A DNA stretch of 64,000 nucleotides from Pseudomonas mediterranea CFBP 5447. GTDB lineage: Bacteria; Pseudomonadota; Gammaproteobacteria; Pseudomonadales; Pseudomonadaceae. The translations under genes were made by a program, and so were the position numbers. Of the stretch, positions 45,044 through 53,781 are shown one piece after another. The DNA is taken from contig NZ_KN322987.1 in the NCBI RefSeq assembly GCF_000774145.1, positions 1,226,747 to 1,290,746 on the forward strand, read 5' to 3'. Within the stretch, counting starts at the first letter, position 1; the number at the start of each line of letters is the position of its first letter. The notes under the pieces are model-generated. The model saw only the letters and a program-made list of their open reading frames with translations. It ran no database searches and was not told the DNA's origin.

Positions 45044-46389
45044 GCCGCCTCGAAGCCGCAGCGCTCACTCCGCTGCCCGTCACCACGCTGGTGAGCACCG
45101 ACCTGATCGGCGTGACCCGCGGACGCTCGTTTCCCAGCGATGAACTGCCCCACTACGTCACTGCCGGTTGTGGCTGGGTGCCGGCCAACAGCGCGCTGAC
45201 ACCCCAGGACATCATTGCTTCGACCAATCCCTGGGGGGCGTATGGCGACCTGCGACTGGTACCGGACCTGTCCAGTCGGGTCACCATCGGCAACGGTCCC
45301 GATCCCGAGGCCCCGGCGCTGGATTTCATCCACTGTGACGTGCGCGAGACCGACGGCCGACCCTGGGGCGCCTGCCCGCGCACGCTGCTGCATGACGAAG
45401 TGGAACGCTATCGCAGCGAACTGGGCTTGCAGGTCTTCGCCGCATTCGAGCATGAGTTCAATCTCAAATCCCCCCTGCCCCAACCCGATCGCCTGGCCTT
45501 CAGCCTCCAGGCCCAGCGCCAGCAGGCCGGGTTCGCCGGGTGGCTGCTCAGTGCCCTCCGGGCTGGGGGCGTCGAACCGGAAATGTTCCTGCCCGAATAT
45601 GGCAAGCAACAGTATGAAATCACCTGCCGCCCGACCCTGGGCGTCGCCGCCGCCGACCGCGCGGTGAACGTGCGCGAAATCACCCGCGAAATCGCCCGGC
45701 AGATGGGCCTGGAGGCAAGCTTCGCGGCCAAGACCTCGGCCGAGGCCGTGTGCAACGGCGTGCACCTGCACCTGAGCCTGCAAGACCTGGACGGCGATCC
45801 GGTGCTCCACGACAGCGCGAGCGACAACGGCCTGTCCAGCCTCGGTCGGCATTGGGCCGCCGGTGTTCTGCAGCATCTGCCGGCGCTGTGCGCGCTGACG
45901 GCGCCGACGCCGGTTTCCTACGAACGCCTGCAACCCCATCACTGGAGCGCGTCCTACGCTTGCCTGGGACAGCGCAACCGCGAAGCGGCGCTGCGCATCT
46001 GCCCGACCGTGAGCCTGGGGGGCAAGCCGCTGGCGAACCAGTACAACCTGGAGTTCCGCGCCATGGATGCCACCGCCTCACCGCACCTGGCGATGGCGGC
46101 CTTGTTGATCGCCGGACGACTGGGCATCGAACAACGGTTGGCGCTCAATGCCGTCACCGATGAGATACCTGACGATTTGAATGAGGAAGAACGCCGGACT
46201 CGTGGCATTATCGCCCTGCCGACCACCCTGGCCCAGGCACTGGATTGCCTGCGTCACAGCGGGGCTCTGTTGGAGGCCCTGCCCGGCCCGCTGGTCGAAA
46301 CCTACTTCGCCTTGAAGGCCCAGGAACTGGCCTTGACCCAGGCGCTGTCACCTGCCGAGCGATGTGAGCACTATGCGCGAATCTATTGA
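45040..46389 (+). CDS. Glutamine synthetase-family ligase (GlnT/PuuA-like)
   Basis: A 449-residue protein with the GS catalytic domain. Blocks include FAAFEHEFNLK (metal-binding Glu), YEITCRP, CNGVHLHLSL (ammonia/nucleotide site region), and NQYNLEFRAMDATASPHLAMAALLIAG, where true GS has an R-x-E motif. Relatives such as PuuA attach glutamate to amines (gamma-glutamylation). The start overlaps the upstream stop and the end overlaps the next gene, so it is fully coupled. A gamma-glutamyl amine ligase role is inferred. Confidence 0.9.
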   Translation: MSRLEAAALTPLPVTTLVSTDLIGVTRGRSFPSDELPHYVTAGCGWVPANSALTPQDIIASTNPWGAYGDLRLVPDLSSRVTIGNGPDPEAPALDFIHCDVRETDGRPWGACPRTLLHDEVERYRSELGLQVFAAFEHEFNLKSPLPQPDRLAFSLQAQRQQAGFAGWLLSALRAGGVEPEMFLPEYGKQQYEITCRPTLGVAAADRAVNVREITREIARQMGLEASFAAKTSAEAVCNGVHLHLSLQDLDGDPVLHDSASDNGLSSLGRHWAAGVLQHLPALCALTAPTPVSYERLQPHHWSASYACLGQRNREAALRICPTVSLGGKPLANQYNLEFRAMDATASPHLAMAALLIAGRLGIEQRLALNAVTDEIPDDLNEEERRTRGIIALPTTLAQALDCLRHSGALLEALPGPLVETYFALKAQELALTQALSPAERCEHYARIY

Positions 46390-47125
46390 GTGCGCCGAGT
46401 CGGGGCTTTACACCGAACCGCCCTACCGGCTGATCCGGGAGAACGCCGAGCACCCGTTGATATTGGTGTGCGAGCACGCCAGCCGCTTCATCCCCGCCGC
46501 ACTGAACGACCTGGGCCTGGACGAGACGGCGGCCCATGAACACATTGCCTGGGACATCGGTGCCCTGGCCCTGGCCGAACGCCTGTCCGAGACGCTCGGC
46601 GCGACCTTGCTGGCGGCCACCTATTCACGCCTGCTGATCGACTTGAATCGTCCGCTCCACGTGCCGGACAGCATCCCGCCCCAGAGCGAGATCTACCAGG
46701 TCCCGGGCAACCAGTCCCTGGACGAAGCCACCCGGCAATACCGCCAGCAATGCCTGTTCCATCCCTTCCATGACCGGTTGCGGGCGCTGATCGACCAGCG
46801 CCTGGCCGACAACCGACCGACGCGGGTGGTGGGTATCCACAGTTTTACCCCGGTGTTCTACGGCCAGCCCCGCGCCCTGGAAGCCGGTGTGCTGTTCGCC
46901 GACGCCGTGGACTATGCCCAGCGCATCGTCGATGGGCTCGGTCGGCATTCGCTGCGGGTGGCGGGCAACCAGCCCTACCGGATCAACCCATTGAGCGACA
47001 TGACGGTTCCGGTTCACGGCGATAGTCGCGGTCTGGACTCGGTATTGATCGAGGTGCGCAACGACCTGCTGCGCAGCCCCGAGGCGGTGCGCACCTGGAG
47101 CGCCTACCTGGCGCCATTGTTGTAG
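46373..47125 (+). CDS. N-formylglutamate amidohydrolase family protein
   Basis: A 250-residue HutG2/FGase-type hydrolase that normally turns N-formylglutamate into glutamate and formate. Family blocks are LILVCEHASRFIPAAL, HIAWDIGALALAERL, ATYSRLLIDLNRP and VGIHSFTPVFYG. An upstream GTG at 46364 is an alternative start. It overlaps the ligase gene by 17 bases. No histidine-utilisation genes are nearby, so the natural substrate may be another N-acyl glutamate. Confidence 0.9.
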   Translation: MRESIECAESGLYTEPPYRLIRENAEHPLILVCEHASRFIPAALNDLGLDETAAHEHIAWDIGALALAERLSETLGATLLAATYSRLLIDLNRPLHVPDSIPPQSEIYQVPGNQSLDEATRQYRQQCLFHPFHDRLRALIDQRLADNRPTRVVGIHSFTPVFYGQPRALEAGVLFADAVDYAQRIVDGLGRHSLRVAGNQPYRINPLSDMTVPVHGDSRGLDSVLIEVRNDLLRSPEAVRTWSAYLAPLL

Positions 47126-47185
47126 CAGGCAGCCACAAACAATAGAAAAACAAAATCAACGATTAGCTGAAACGGAGAACGGCTT

Positions 47186-48535
47186 GTGAGTATCGAGGCA
47201 TTTGGCTACAAACAGGAATTGAAGCGCAGCCTGTCGCTGACGGACCTGGTGGTGTACGGGATGATTTTCATGATCCCCATCGCCCCGTTCGGCGTGTATG
47301 GCTACGTGAACGCCGAGGCGCCGGGGATGGTGCCGCTGGCGTATATCATCGGCATGGTGGCGATGCTGTTCACCGCCCTGAGCTACGGCAGCATGGCCCG
47401 GGCCTTCCCGGTGGCCGGCTCCGTTTATTCCTACGCACAAAGGGGCCTCAACCCACACGTCGGGTTCATTGCCGGCTGGTTGATGTTGCTGGACTACCTG
47501 CTGATCCCGCCGCTGCTCTATGTCTACGCCGCCATGGCGCTGAATCACCTGTATCCGGACATTCCCAAGGTCGGTTTCATCCTGGCCTTCCTGGTGAGCG
47601 CGACTTTCGTCAACCTGCGGGGTATCACCTTTACCGCGCGGATGAACATCATTTTCCTGCTGGCCCAACTGGTGGTGCTGGGGATTTTCCTGTTCTACGC
47701 CTGGAATGCCCTGCATGGCGGGGCCGGCAACGGCCAGATGACCCTGGCGCCGCTGTACAGTCCGGAACACTTCAACTTCGCCCTGCTGATGCAAGCCGTA
47801 TCGATTGCCGTGTTGTCGTTCCTCGGATTCGATGCCATCTCCACCCTGGCCGAAGAAATCAAGGGGGATCCGGGACGCAGCATCGGCAAGGCAGCGTTGG
47901 TGACCTTGTTGGTGATGGGCGCGATTTTCGTGGTGCAAACCTGGATCGCCACGGACCTGGCGGCCGGCATGGGCTTCAAGTCCGCCGACACCGCCTTCTA
48001 TGAAATCGCCGAACTGGCGGCCGGTAGCTGGCTGGCCACCCTGACCGCTGTCGCCACGGCGCTGGCGTGGGGCGTGGCGGTGGCGATCACCTCCCAGGCC
48101 GCGGTGTCGCGCCTGTTGTTCGGCATGGCTCGGGACGGCAAGCTGCCCAAGGTGCTGGCGAAGGTTCATCCGAAACACAACACACCGTACATGAGCATCT
48201 ATCTGGTGGCCGTGCTGTCGCTGCTGATCTGCTACCTGTTCATCAATGCCGTGGACACCCTGACCTCCCTGGTCAACTTCGGCGCCTTGAGCGGCTTCAT
48301 GCTGTTGCACATCACCGTGATCAATCACTACTGGCGCCGCCAGCGCTCCGGGCAACTGATCCGTCACCTGATCTGCCCGCTGATCGGCTTCGGCATCGTC
48401 GCGGCCATCATGTACAACATGGGCGTGGATGCGCAGAAGCTGGGCCTGGTCTGGATTGCGGCGGGCCTGGTCTATCTGTGCGCGCTGAACAAGTTCGGCA
48501 GCCACACCGCCCTGCCCGACCCGGCGGGCCAATGA
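47186..48535 (+). CDS. APC-family amino acid/amine permease
   Basis: A 449-residue inner-membrane transporter with 12 predicted helices. It begins with the APC signature SLSLTDLVVYGMIFMIPIAPFGVYG; the consensus AFPVAGSVYSYAQRGL and the LSFLGFDAISTLAEEIKGDPGRSIG motif are clear. It is close in pattern to putrescine importer PuuP and related amine permeases. A GTG start follows AACGGAGAACGGC. It presumably imports the compound broken down by the island. Confidence 0.93.
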   Translation: MSIEAFGYKQELKRSLSLTDLVVYGMIFMIPIAPFGVYGYVNAEAPGMVPLAYIIGMVAMLFTALSYGSMARAFPVAGSVYSYAQRGLNPHVGFIAGWLMLLDYLLIPPLLYVYAAMALNHLYPDIPKVGFILAFLVSATFVNLRGITFTARMNIIFLLAQLVVLGIFLFYAWNALHGGAGNGQMTLAPLYSPEHFNFALLMQAVSIAVLSFLGFDAISTLAEEIKGDPGRSIGKAALVTLLVMGAIFVVQTWIATDLAAGMGFKSADTAFYEIAELAAGSWLATLTAVATALAWGVAVAITSQAAVSRLLFGMARDGKLPKVLAKVHPKHNTPYMSIYLVAVLSLLICYLFINAVDTLTSLVNFGALSGFMLLHITVINHYWRRQRSGQLIRHLICPLIGFGIVAAIMYNMGVDAQKLGLVWIAAGLVYLCALNKFGSHTALPDPAGQ

Positions 48536-48543
48536 AATCCGGA

Positions 48544-48566
48544 GCTGGTCGCAGGGGGCGACCAGC
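48544..48566 (+). terminator. Hairpin after the permease gene (no T tract)
   Basis: GCTGGTCGC and GCGACCAGC form a 9-bp perfect stem with a five-base loop, eight bases after the permease stop. The lack of a following T run means it may instead stabilise or attenuate the transcript. Confidence 0.4.
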
Positions 48567-48573
48567 CGCTGTA

Positions 48574-48590
48574 GTTGTAACCGTTACAAC
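48574..48590. promoter_or_regulatory. 17-bp perfect palindrome before the aruF-like gene
   Basis: GTTGTAAC-C-GTTACAAC is an 8-bp perfect inverted repeat around one base, 68 bases before the ATG at 48658. It has the form of a repressor or activator operator and suggests separate control of the aruF/aruG-like pair. Confidence 0.5.
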
Positions 48591-48657
48591 GCGTGGACAT
48601 CGACAGTGATCGTCAAGCCCGGTGCAGCCACCGGGCCCTGGAACAGGAGTGCAATCC

Positions 48658-49674
48658 ATGCTGGCCTTACGTCCAGTTCAGTTAAGCGATCTGCAACAAC
48701 TGCAGCAACTGGCCCGTGACAGCCTGGTGGGGGTCACCTCGCTTCCGGACGATACCGAGTGCCTGCGGGAAAAAATTCTCGACTCGTGCGCTTCGTTCGA
48801 CGCCGACGTCCAAAGCCCGGGCGGGGAAAACTACTTTTTCGTGTTGCAAGACCTGGTGTCCGGACGCCTGGTGGGCTGTTCGGAGATTCTCGCCAGCACC
48901 GGTTGCAACGAACCGTTCTACAGCCTGCGCAACCGACCGTTTTCCAGTACCTCCCGGGAACTGAACATCCGCCACGGCGTGCCGGCACTGTCGCTGTGCC
49001 AGGACCTCAACGGCCAGACCCTGCTGCGTGGTTTCCACATCGACGCGGAACGGGTGCGCACGCCGGAGTCGGAGCTGCTGTCCCGGGCCCGGCTGATGTT
49101 CATCGCCGCTCACCCGCAACGCTTCGCCGATTCGGTCATCACGGAAATCGTCGGTTTCAGCAGCGAAGACGGCCAATCACCGTTCTGGGACGCCATCGGC
49201 CAGCACTTTTTCGACTTGCCCTACGCCGAAGCCGAGCGCTTGTGCGGACTGCAGAACCGGACTTTCCTTGCCGAGCTGATGCCCCAGTACCCCATTTATG
49301 TCCCCATGTTGCCGCCTGCGGCCCAGGCCTGCATCGGCCAGGTACATCCTGACGGCCAGGAAGCCTTCGACATCCTGGCGCGCGAGGGTTTCGAAACCAA
49401 CAGCTACGTGGACCTCTTCGATGGCGGACCGACGCTGCACGCTCGCATCGCGAACATCCGCTCCATCGCCGAAAGTCGTATGGCTTCGGCTCGACAGAGC
49501 CCGCAGATTGATGCCCGTGGTCGCTATCTGGTGAGCAACGACAGCCTTGGAAACTATCGGGCGATCGTGGCTGAGCTGGATGTCGGCTCCGAAGGAACGG
49601 TAACCCTGACACCCGGGATGCTCGCAGCGTTGAACATCACTGATGGGCAACAGATCCGGGTGGTTGCCTTATGA
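48658..49674 (+). CDS. aruF: Arginine/ornithine N-succinyltransferase alpha-type subunit (second AruF copy)
   Basis: A 338-residue acyltransferase of the AstA family, the same length as P. aeruginosa AruF and very similar along its length. Landmarks are GVTSLPDDTECLREKIL, ENYFFVLQDL, VGCSEILAS, EIVGFSSEDGQSPFWDAIGQHFFDLPYAEAE, FLAELMPQYPIYVPMLP and FDILAREGFETNSYVDLFDGGPTLHAR. It succinylates arginine or ornithine with succinyl-CoA. The usual aruC/D/B/E partners are absent here, so this is a paralogous pair. CAGGAGTGC precedes the ATG. Confidence 0.92.
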   Translation: MLALRPVQLSDLQQLQQLARDSLVGVTSLPDDTECLREKILDSCASFDADVQSPGGENYFFVLQDLVSGRLVGCSEILASTGCNEPFYSLRNRPFSSTSRELNIRHGVPALSLCQDLNGQTLLRGFHIDAERVRTPESELLSRARLMFIAAHPQRFADSVITEIVGFSSEDGQSPFWDAIGQHFFDLPYAEAERLCGLQNRTFLAELMPQYPIYVPMLPPAAQACIGQVHPDGQEAFDILAREGFETNSYVDLFDGGPTLHARIANIRSIAESRMASARQSPQIDARGRYLVSNDSLGNYRAIVAELDVGSEGTVTLTPGMLAALNITDGQQIRVVAL

Positions 49675-49723
49675 ACGTCATGCAAAGTCGTTTCCCAGGC
49701 CGACACGACGAAGGAGCTGCATC

Positions 49724-50758
49724 ATGATTGTCCGCCCGGTCGCCATCACCGACCTGCCCGCATTGCTGGACCTTGCCCGCTGCGCAGGCCCGGGGTTCAC
49801 CAGCCTGCCGGCCAATGAAGAACGCCTGGCCCATCGCATACGCTGGGCCCAGCGTACCTTTGCCGGACAAGTCGAGCGGGCCGACGCCGACTACCTGTTC
49901 GTACTCGAGGACGATGACCGGCAAGTGGTCGGTATCAGCGCCCTGACCGGCGCGGTCGGCCTGCGTGAGCCGTGGTACAACTATCGGGTCGGGGTCACGG
50001 TCAGTTCTGCGCCGGAGCTGGGCATCCAGCGGCAGATCCCTACCCTGTTTCTCAATAACGAGATGACCGGGCAATCGGAAATCTGCTCGTTGTTCCTGCA
50101 CCCCGCCCAGCGTCATGGTCATAACGGGCGGCTGTTGTCCCTGGCCCGTCTGTTGTTCGTTGCGGAGTTCTCCCAGTTGTTCGGGGAAAAACTGATCGCC
50201 GAGTTGCGCGGCCACGCCGATGAGCACGGTTGCTCGCCGTTCTGGGACAGCCTGGGACGACACTTTTTCCAGAAAGACTTCGCCTACGCCGATCAGTTAT
50301 CCGGCATGGGCAACAAGTCATTCATTGCCGAATTGATGCCGCGCCAGCCGCTGTACACCTGCCTGCTCACCCAGCAGGCCCAGGCCGTGATCGGCAGGGC
50401 CCATCCGAACACCGAACCGGCCTTGAGGATTCTCGGCGCCGAGGGTTTCAGCCATAAGGGCTACATCGATATTTTCGACGGCGGCCCGGTGATCGAAGCG
50501 CCGGTCTCGAATATCCGCAGCATCCGCGACAGTCAGTCATTGATCCTGGCAGTCGGCTCACCGGACGAACAGGCCCCCCTCTGGCTGATCCACAACCGGC
50601 GCCTGGAAAACTGCCGGGTCACCAGCGCCCGGGGCCATCACAACGGCCATAGCCTGATCGTCGACCGGCTCGCCGCCAAACGCCTGCAAGTCCAGCCAGG
50701 TGACACGGTGCGCGCCGTGCCGCTGCTCGGTCAGGGGCGACAGGCCGTGGCGGCATAG
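49724..50758 (+). CDS. aruG: Arginine/ornithine N-succinyltransferase beta-type subunit (second AruG copy)
   Basis: A 344-residue AstA-family partner, starting MIVRPVAITDLPALLDLA as P. aeruginosa AruG does. It contains the AruG landmarks LREPWYNYRVG, IPTLFLNNEMTG, SPFWDSLGRHFFQKDF and FIAELMPRQPLYTC. AruF and AruG form a heteromeric enzyme. AAGGAGCTGC precedes the ATG, and the gene lies 49 bases after aruF. It is the last gene of the island. Confidence 0.93.
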   Translation: MIVRPVAITDLPALLDLARCAGPGFTSLPANEERLAHRIRWAQRTFAGQVERADADYLFVLEDDDRQVVGISALTGAVGLREPWYNYRVGVTVSSAPELGIQRQIPTLFLNNEMTGQSEICSLFLHPAQRHGHNGRLLSLARLLFVAEFSQLFGEKLIAELRGHADEHGCSPFWDSLGRHFFQKDFAYADQLSGMGNKSFIAELMPRQPLYTCLLTQQAQAVIGRAHPNTEPALRILGAEGFSHKGYIDIFDGGPVIEAPVSNIRSIRDSQSLILAVGSPDEQAPLWLIHNRRLENCRVTSARGHHNGHSLIVDRLAAKRLQVQPGDTVRAVPLLGQGRQAVAA

Positions 50759-50947
50759 AGAGTACACACGCACCACCTGCGGCCCCGGGACAACTGACCG
50801 CCAGTTGACTGGATTCGCTACCCGTGCCGGGCAACTCGACAAAAACGACTTAGTTCATTCGCAATACTTGTCGACAATTCCTTAGTTGCCCCTCCCCCAC
50901 GCAAAACTCATACTTTCGCGCATCGACCCACTGCTGCGAAAACGTTC

Positions 50948-51721
50948 ATGATCAAAAATCTAATCAGCGAAAATTTTTCGCCAGAGCACATAGCGAAAGA
51001 AATAAAAACATTAGACATGACCGCGCAAGTCAACCAACTGATCAGCGACTTGAATAGCCAGCCGTCGTTTGCCAAGACCCCGTCCCGGCGCGCGACCCTC
51101 ATGAACATTTCCAATCCGCACACAGGAACTTTGCTGTTGCATTGCACCAGCATCGGCAATATCAGTATCAGGACTACCACCCCAGACAGCGCTCTTTCGC
51201 CACTCTACTCGGTCCCCGGGCAAAGTGTTTTATTTGCCCTTGACCAACCATACGAAGTGCAACTTTATATGCGCCATGAACAGCAACTTGAACAACTCGA
51301 CAGGGTTATTGTTAATCAGCAAAACCCGCTTATCATCGATGGCAGTCGAACATTATTCGACTACGCTCCGACAGGGCTCGAAGCTGCGCGATTAACAGGT
51401 CGAATCAACTTGCTGGACAGAAGTGCCGACATCAGCGTGTTCGATCGCGTCTCGCTGCAGAAAGTAGCCTGGATGCCTCACGACGAAAGCGCCGCCCGGT
51501 TCCTGGTGAGCCTGGAATTGCTCGAAACGCTCGGCGACCCCGGAGGCTCCAAAGTTGCCGAAGAGCTGATCTATCACTATCACCCGGCAGTGGCGTGGAA
51601 GGCTTTTCAGCTGCTCTATCAGGCCGCCCCGCACAAGGCACTGAACTATGTCCCGCTGTTAAGAAAACTCAAGAATCCACGCCTGGATAATCTGCTTTCG
51701 CCATTGGAGAAGGCAGCATGA
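50948..51721 (+). CDS. Unknown protein, first gene of the peptide/cupin cassette
   Basis: A 257-residue soluble protein that I do not recognise. Residues 1-45 look helical, 55-165 beta-rich (TGTLLLHCTSIGNISIRTTT, SVLFALDQPYEVQLYMRHE) and 175-257 all-helical with HEAT-like rhythm (AEELIYHYHPAVAWKAFQLL, NYVPLLRKLKNPRLDNLL). There is no signal peptide and no metal-binding HxH. No clear ribosome-binding site precedes the ATG. Base composition is AT-richer than in flanking genes. It overlaps the cupin gene by 4 bases, so the two proteins likely work together. Confidence 0.75.
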   Translation: MIKNLISENFSPEHIAKEIKTLDMTAQVNQLISDLNSQPSFAKTPSRRATLMNISNPHTGTLLLHCTSIGNISIRTTTPDSALSPLYSVPGQSVLFALDQPYEVQLYMRHEQQLEQLDRVIVNQQNPLIIDGSRTLFDYAPTGLEAARLTGRINLLDRSADISVFDRVSLQKVAWMPHDESAARFLVSLELLETLGDPGGSKVAEELIYHYHPAVAWKAFQLLYQAAPHKALNYVPLLRKLKNPRLDNLLSPLEKAA

Positions 51722-52377
51722 ATCTGGAAACATTTATCGCACGTTTGAATACCCGTGACTTACAGCGGGACAAGCATTGCATCATGGACGACCTGCGTCA
51801 GTTGGCTTCGAACCGTTTTCTATTAAGCGAGCATCTTTATGCCTCGATCCAGGAGAATGGTTTCAGTACCCGTAACAGCCTCTACAATGCCTACGCATTT
51901 GTACTGCACAGCGATGACCTGTTCACGCTGCGCCTGGGGTTCTGGGCGCCGGTCAACCTGCATGATGAAGGCGAAACTTTTATCTATGACCTGAACCACA
52001 GTCACGACTTCGAAATGTATACCGTCGGTTACAGCGGCGACGGCTACACGACCATCATCCGCGAGATATTGGACGACCTGCCACTGCAAGCAGGCAAAGT
52101 TCCTCGACTGGGAAAACCGTGCAGCATCAAACTTTCGCCCGGCGAAGTTTTATACATGCCGCCCCTGAGGGAAATCCACAGGCAAATTGCACCCCAATCG
52201 ATGTCCGCATCATTGAGTCTGCTAATTCATCCCGAACATTCGAACCTCGCTGACGAAGCCTGGTGTTTTGATGAACATTACATGCCGCTTTATCCCGGCA
52301 TTGCTGCGCAAGAGACAGCACTGTTTACCCAGATGCTGTCATTGCTCCCCGCTGGGCAGTCGTCCGCTGCCCAGTAA
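51718..52377 (+). CDS. Cupin-like metalloprotein, second gene of the cassette
   Basis: A 219-residue protein. A cupin-like block reads VNLHDEGETFIYDLNHSHDFEM, with His82 and an HxH pair at His94/His96 near Glu99, and a second block LSPGEVLYMPPLREIHRQI with His154. This spacing resembles cupin dioxygenases (cysteine-dioxygenase style) and suggests a mononuclear metal site. ATGA overlap with the upstream gene and a GGAGAAGGCAGC site indicate tight coupling. Function unknown; an oxidative or other metal-dependent modification is inferred. Confidence 0.78.
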   Translation: MNLETFIARLNTRDLQRDKHCIMDDLRQLASNRFLLSEHLYASIQENGFSTRNSLYNAYAFVLHSDDLFTLRLGFWAPVNLHDEGETFIYDLNHSHDFEMYTVGYSGDGYTTIIREILDDLPLQAGKVPRLGKPCSIKLSPGEVLYMPPLREIHRQIAPQSMSASLSLLIHPEHSNLADEAWCFDEHYMPLYPGIAAQETALFTQMLSLLPAGQSSAAQ

Positions 52378-52396
52378 CCAAAAGAAGGAAGAAACC

Positions 52397-52579
52397 GTGA
52401 ATAATCCAATGAAAAACTGGGATGAAACCCCCTTGTTGCGCGCGGCGGCCAATGTGGTCGATACCGCCATGCAACTTACCAGCGAAATCCAATGCACCAT
52501 CCCGGGGTTCCCGACACGCTTCAACGTAGGGAACATCCATGAGATCAAGCAAATCTGGAGCGTGCCCGCACAACACTGA
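52397..52579 (+). CDS. 60-residue peptide, third gene of the cassette
   Basis: A short frame beginning with GTG after AGAAGGAAGAAACC, starting NNPMKNWDETPLLRAAANV and ending HEIKQIWSVPAQH. The first half looks helical (RAAANVVDTAMQLTSEI). The second half begins at the only cysteine (Cys33) and is rich in Pro, Gly, Phe, Asn and Trp (CTIPGFPTRFNVG). That helix-then-core shape, next to a cupin, recalls ribosomal peptide precursors, but no such family is recognised. A terminator follows 28 bases later. Confidence 0.7.
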   Translation: MNNPMKNWDETPLLRAAANVVDTAMQLTSEIQCTIPGFPTRFNVGNIHEIKQIWSVPAQH

Positions 52580-52607
52580 ACGGGTCCTGGATAATCGCTC
52601 CCTACCG

Positions 52608-52639
52608 GGCCGCAGACCTCCCAGGCCTGCGGCCTTTTT
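52608..52639 (+). terminator. Rho-independent terminator closing the three-gene cassette
   Basis: GGCCGCAG and CTGCGGCC form an 8-bp perfect stem, with further inner pairing, and are followed immediately by TTTTT. It separates the cassette from the oxaloacetate decarboxylase gene. Confidence 0.88.
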
Positions 52640-52764
52640 CGATGCGCGGCAAACATGGCCCATGCGCATTCGTCATCATCCTTACGCCTGCCACGTGATA
52701 GCCTTTGGTTCTTTCGGCGTTGACATTTTTGCTCAAGCCCTTCCATTCCATTGGTGGAACTCAT

Positions 52765-53634
52765 ATGTCCAGGCTTTCCCATCAAGATTTGCGCCGTAAC
52801 TTCCGCCAACTCCTGGCTTCTCAGACCTGCTACCACACCGCATCGGTGTTTGACCCGATGTCGGCGCGCATCGCTGCCGACCTGGGTTTTGAAGTGGGGA
52901 TCCTGGGAGGCTCGGTTGCGTCGTTGCAAGTATTGGGCGCACCGGACTTTGCGTTGATTACCCTCAGCGAGTTCGCCGAACAGGCCACCCGCATCGGCCG
53001 TGTGGCCCAATTGCCGGTGATCGCCGATGCCGACCATGGCTACGGTAACGCCCTGAACGTGATGCGCACCATCATCGAACTCGAACGCGCCGGCGTGGCA
53101 GCCCTGACCATCGAAGACACCCTGCTGCCGGCCCAGTTCGGCCGCAAATCCACCGACCTGATCGGTGTAGCGGAAGGCGTCGGCAAGATCCGCGCAGCGC
53201 TGGAAGCCCGGGTCGATCCGGAAATGGCAATCATCGCCCGCACCAATGCCGGGATCCTGCCGGTGCAGGAAATCATCAGCCGCACCCAGCAATACGAACG
53301 TGCCGGTGCGGACGGGATCTGCATGGTGGGCGTACAGGACTTCGAGCACCTGGAGAAGATCAGCGAAAACCTCACGGTGCCGTTGATGCTCGTCACTTAT
53401 GGCAACCCGCTGCTGCGCGACGACAAACGCCTGGCCGAGCTGGGTGTGCGGGTCACCATCGACGGTCACGGCGCCTACTTCGCCGCGATCAAGGCCACTT
53501 ACGACAGCCTGCGCGAGCAACGGCAGATCTTCACCCAGGCCTCGGACCTTAGCGCCACCGAGCTGACCCACACCTACACCCAGCCCGAGGAATACATTCG
53601 TTGGGCCGAGGAGTACATGAGCGTCAAGGAATAA
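52765..53634 (+). CDS. Oxaloacetate decarboxylase (PEP mutase/isocitrate lyase superfamily)
   Basis: A 289-residue TIM-barrel enzyme that matches the Pseudomonas oxaloacetate decarboxylase (PA4872 type), which releases CO2 from oxaloacetate to give pyruvate. Visible blocks are ADADHGYGNALNVMRTI with the metal-binding Asp pair, the AALTIEDTLLPAQFG stretch (where lyases have K-x-C-G-H) and IIARTNAGILPVQEII. The start at 52765 follows GGTGGAACTC. Independent transcription unit after a terminator. Confidence 0.93.
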   Translation: MSRLSHQDLRRNFRQLLASQTCYHTASVFDPMSARIAADLGFEVGILGGSVASLQVLGAPDFALITLSEFAEQATRIGRVAQLPVIADADHGYGNALNVMRTIIELERAGVAALTIEDTLLPAQFGRKSTDLIGVAEGVGKIRAALEARVDPEMAIIARTNAGILPVQEIISRTQQYERAGADGICMVGVQDFEHLEKISENLTVPLMLVTYGNPLLRDDKRLAELGVRVTIDGHGAYFAAIKATYDSLREQRQIFTQASDLSATELTHTYTQPEEYIRWAEEYMSVKE

Positions 53635-53664
53635 CTGCGAAATGTGTGTTCACCACAGATCCCC

Positions 53665-53756
53665 TGTGGGAGCCGAGCTTGCTCGCGATGGCGGTGGGTC
53701 AGCCGACTGAAAGAGTGGCTGTGATACCGTCATCGCGAGCAAGCTCGGCTCCCACA
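53665..53756. repeat. REP doublet, GAGCCGAGCTTGCTCGCG variant
   Basis: TGTGGGAGCCGAGCTTGCTC and the inverse GAGCAAGCTCGGCTCCCACA flank a variable core between the decarboxylase and the acyl-CoA dehydrogenase gene. Confidence 0.9.
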
Positions 53757-53781
53757 GGCGCTTGTGGTGAATGCCGAGCCC

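Noticed and set aside
47156..48532. 458-residue minus-strand frame over the APC permease
   Set aside because: It is antisense to a permease with strong helix and signature motifs; composition is typical of a shadow.
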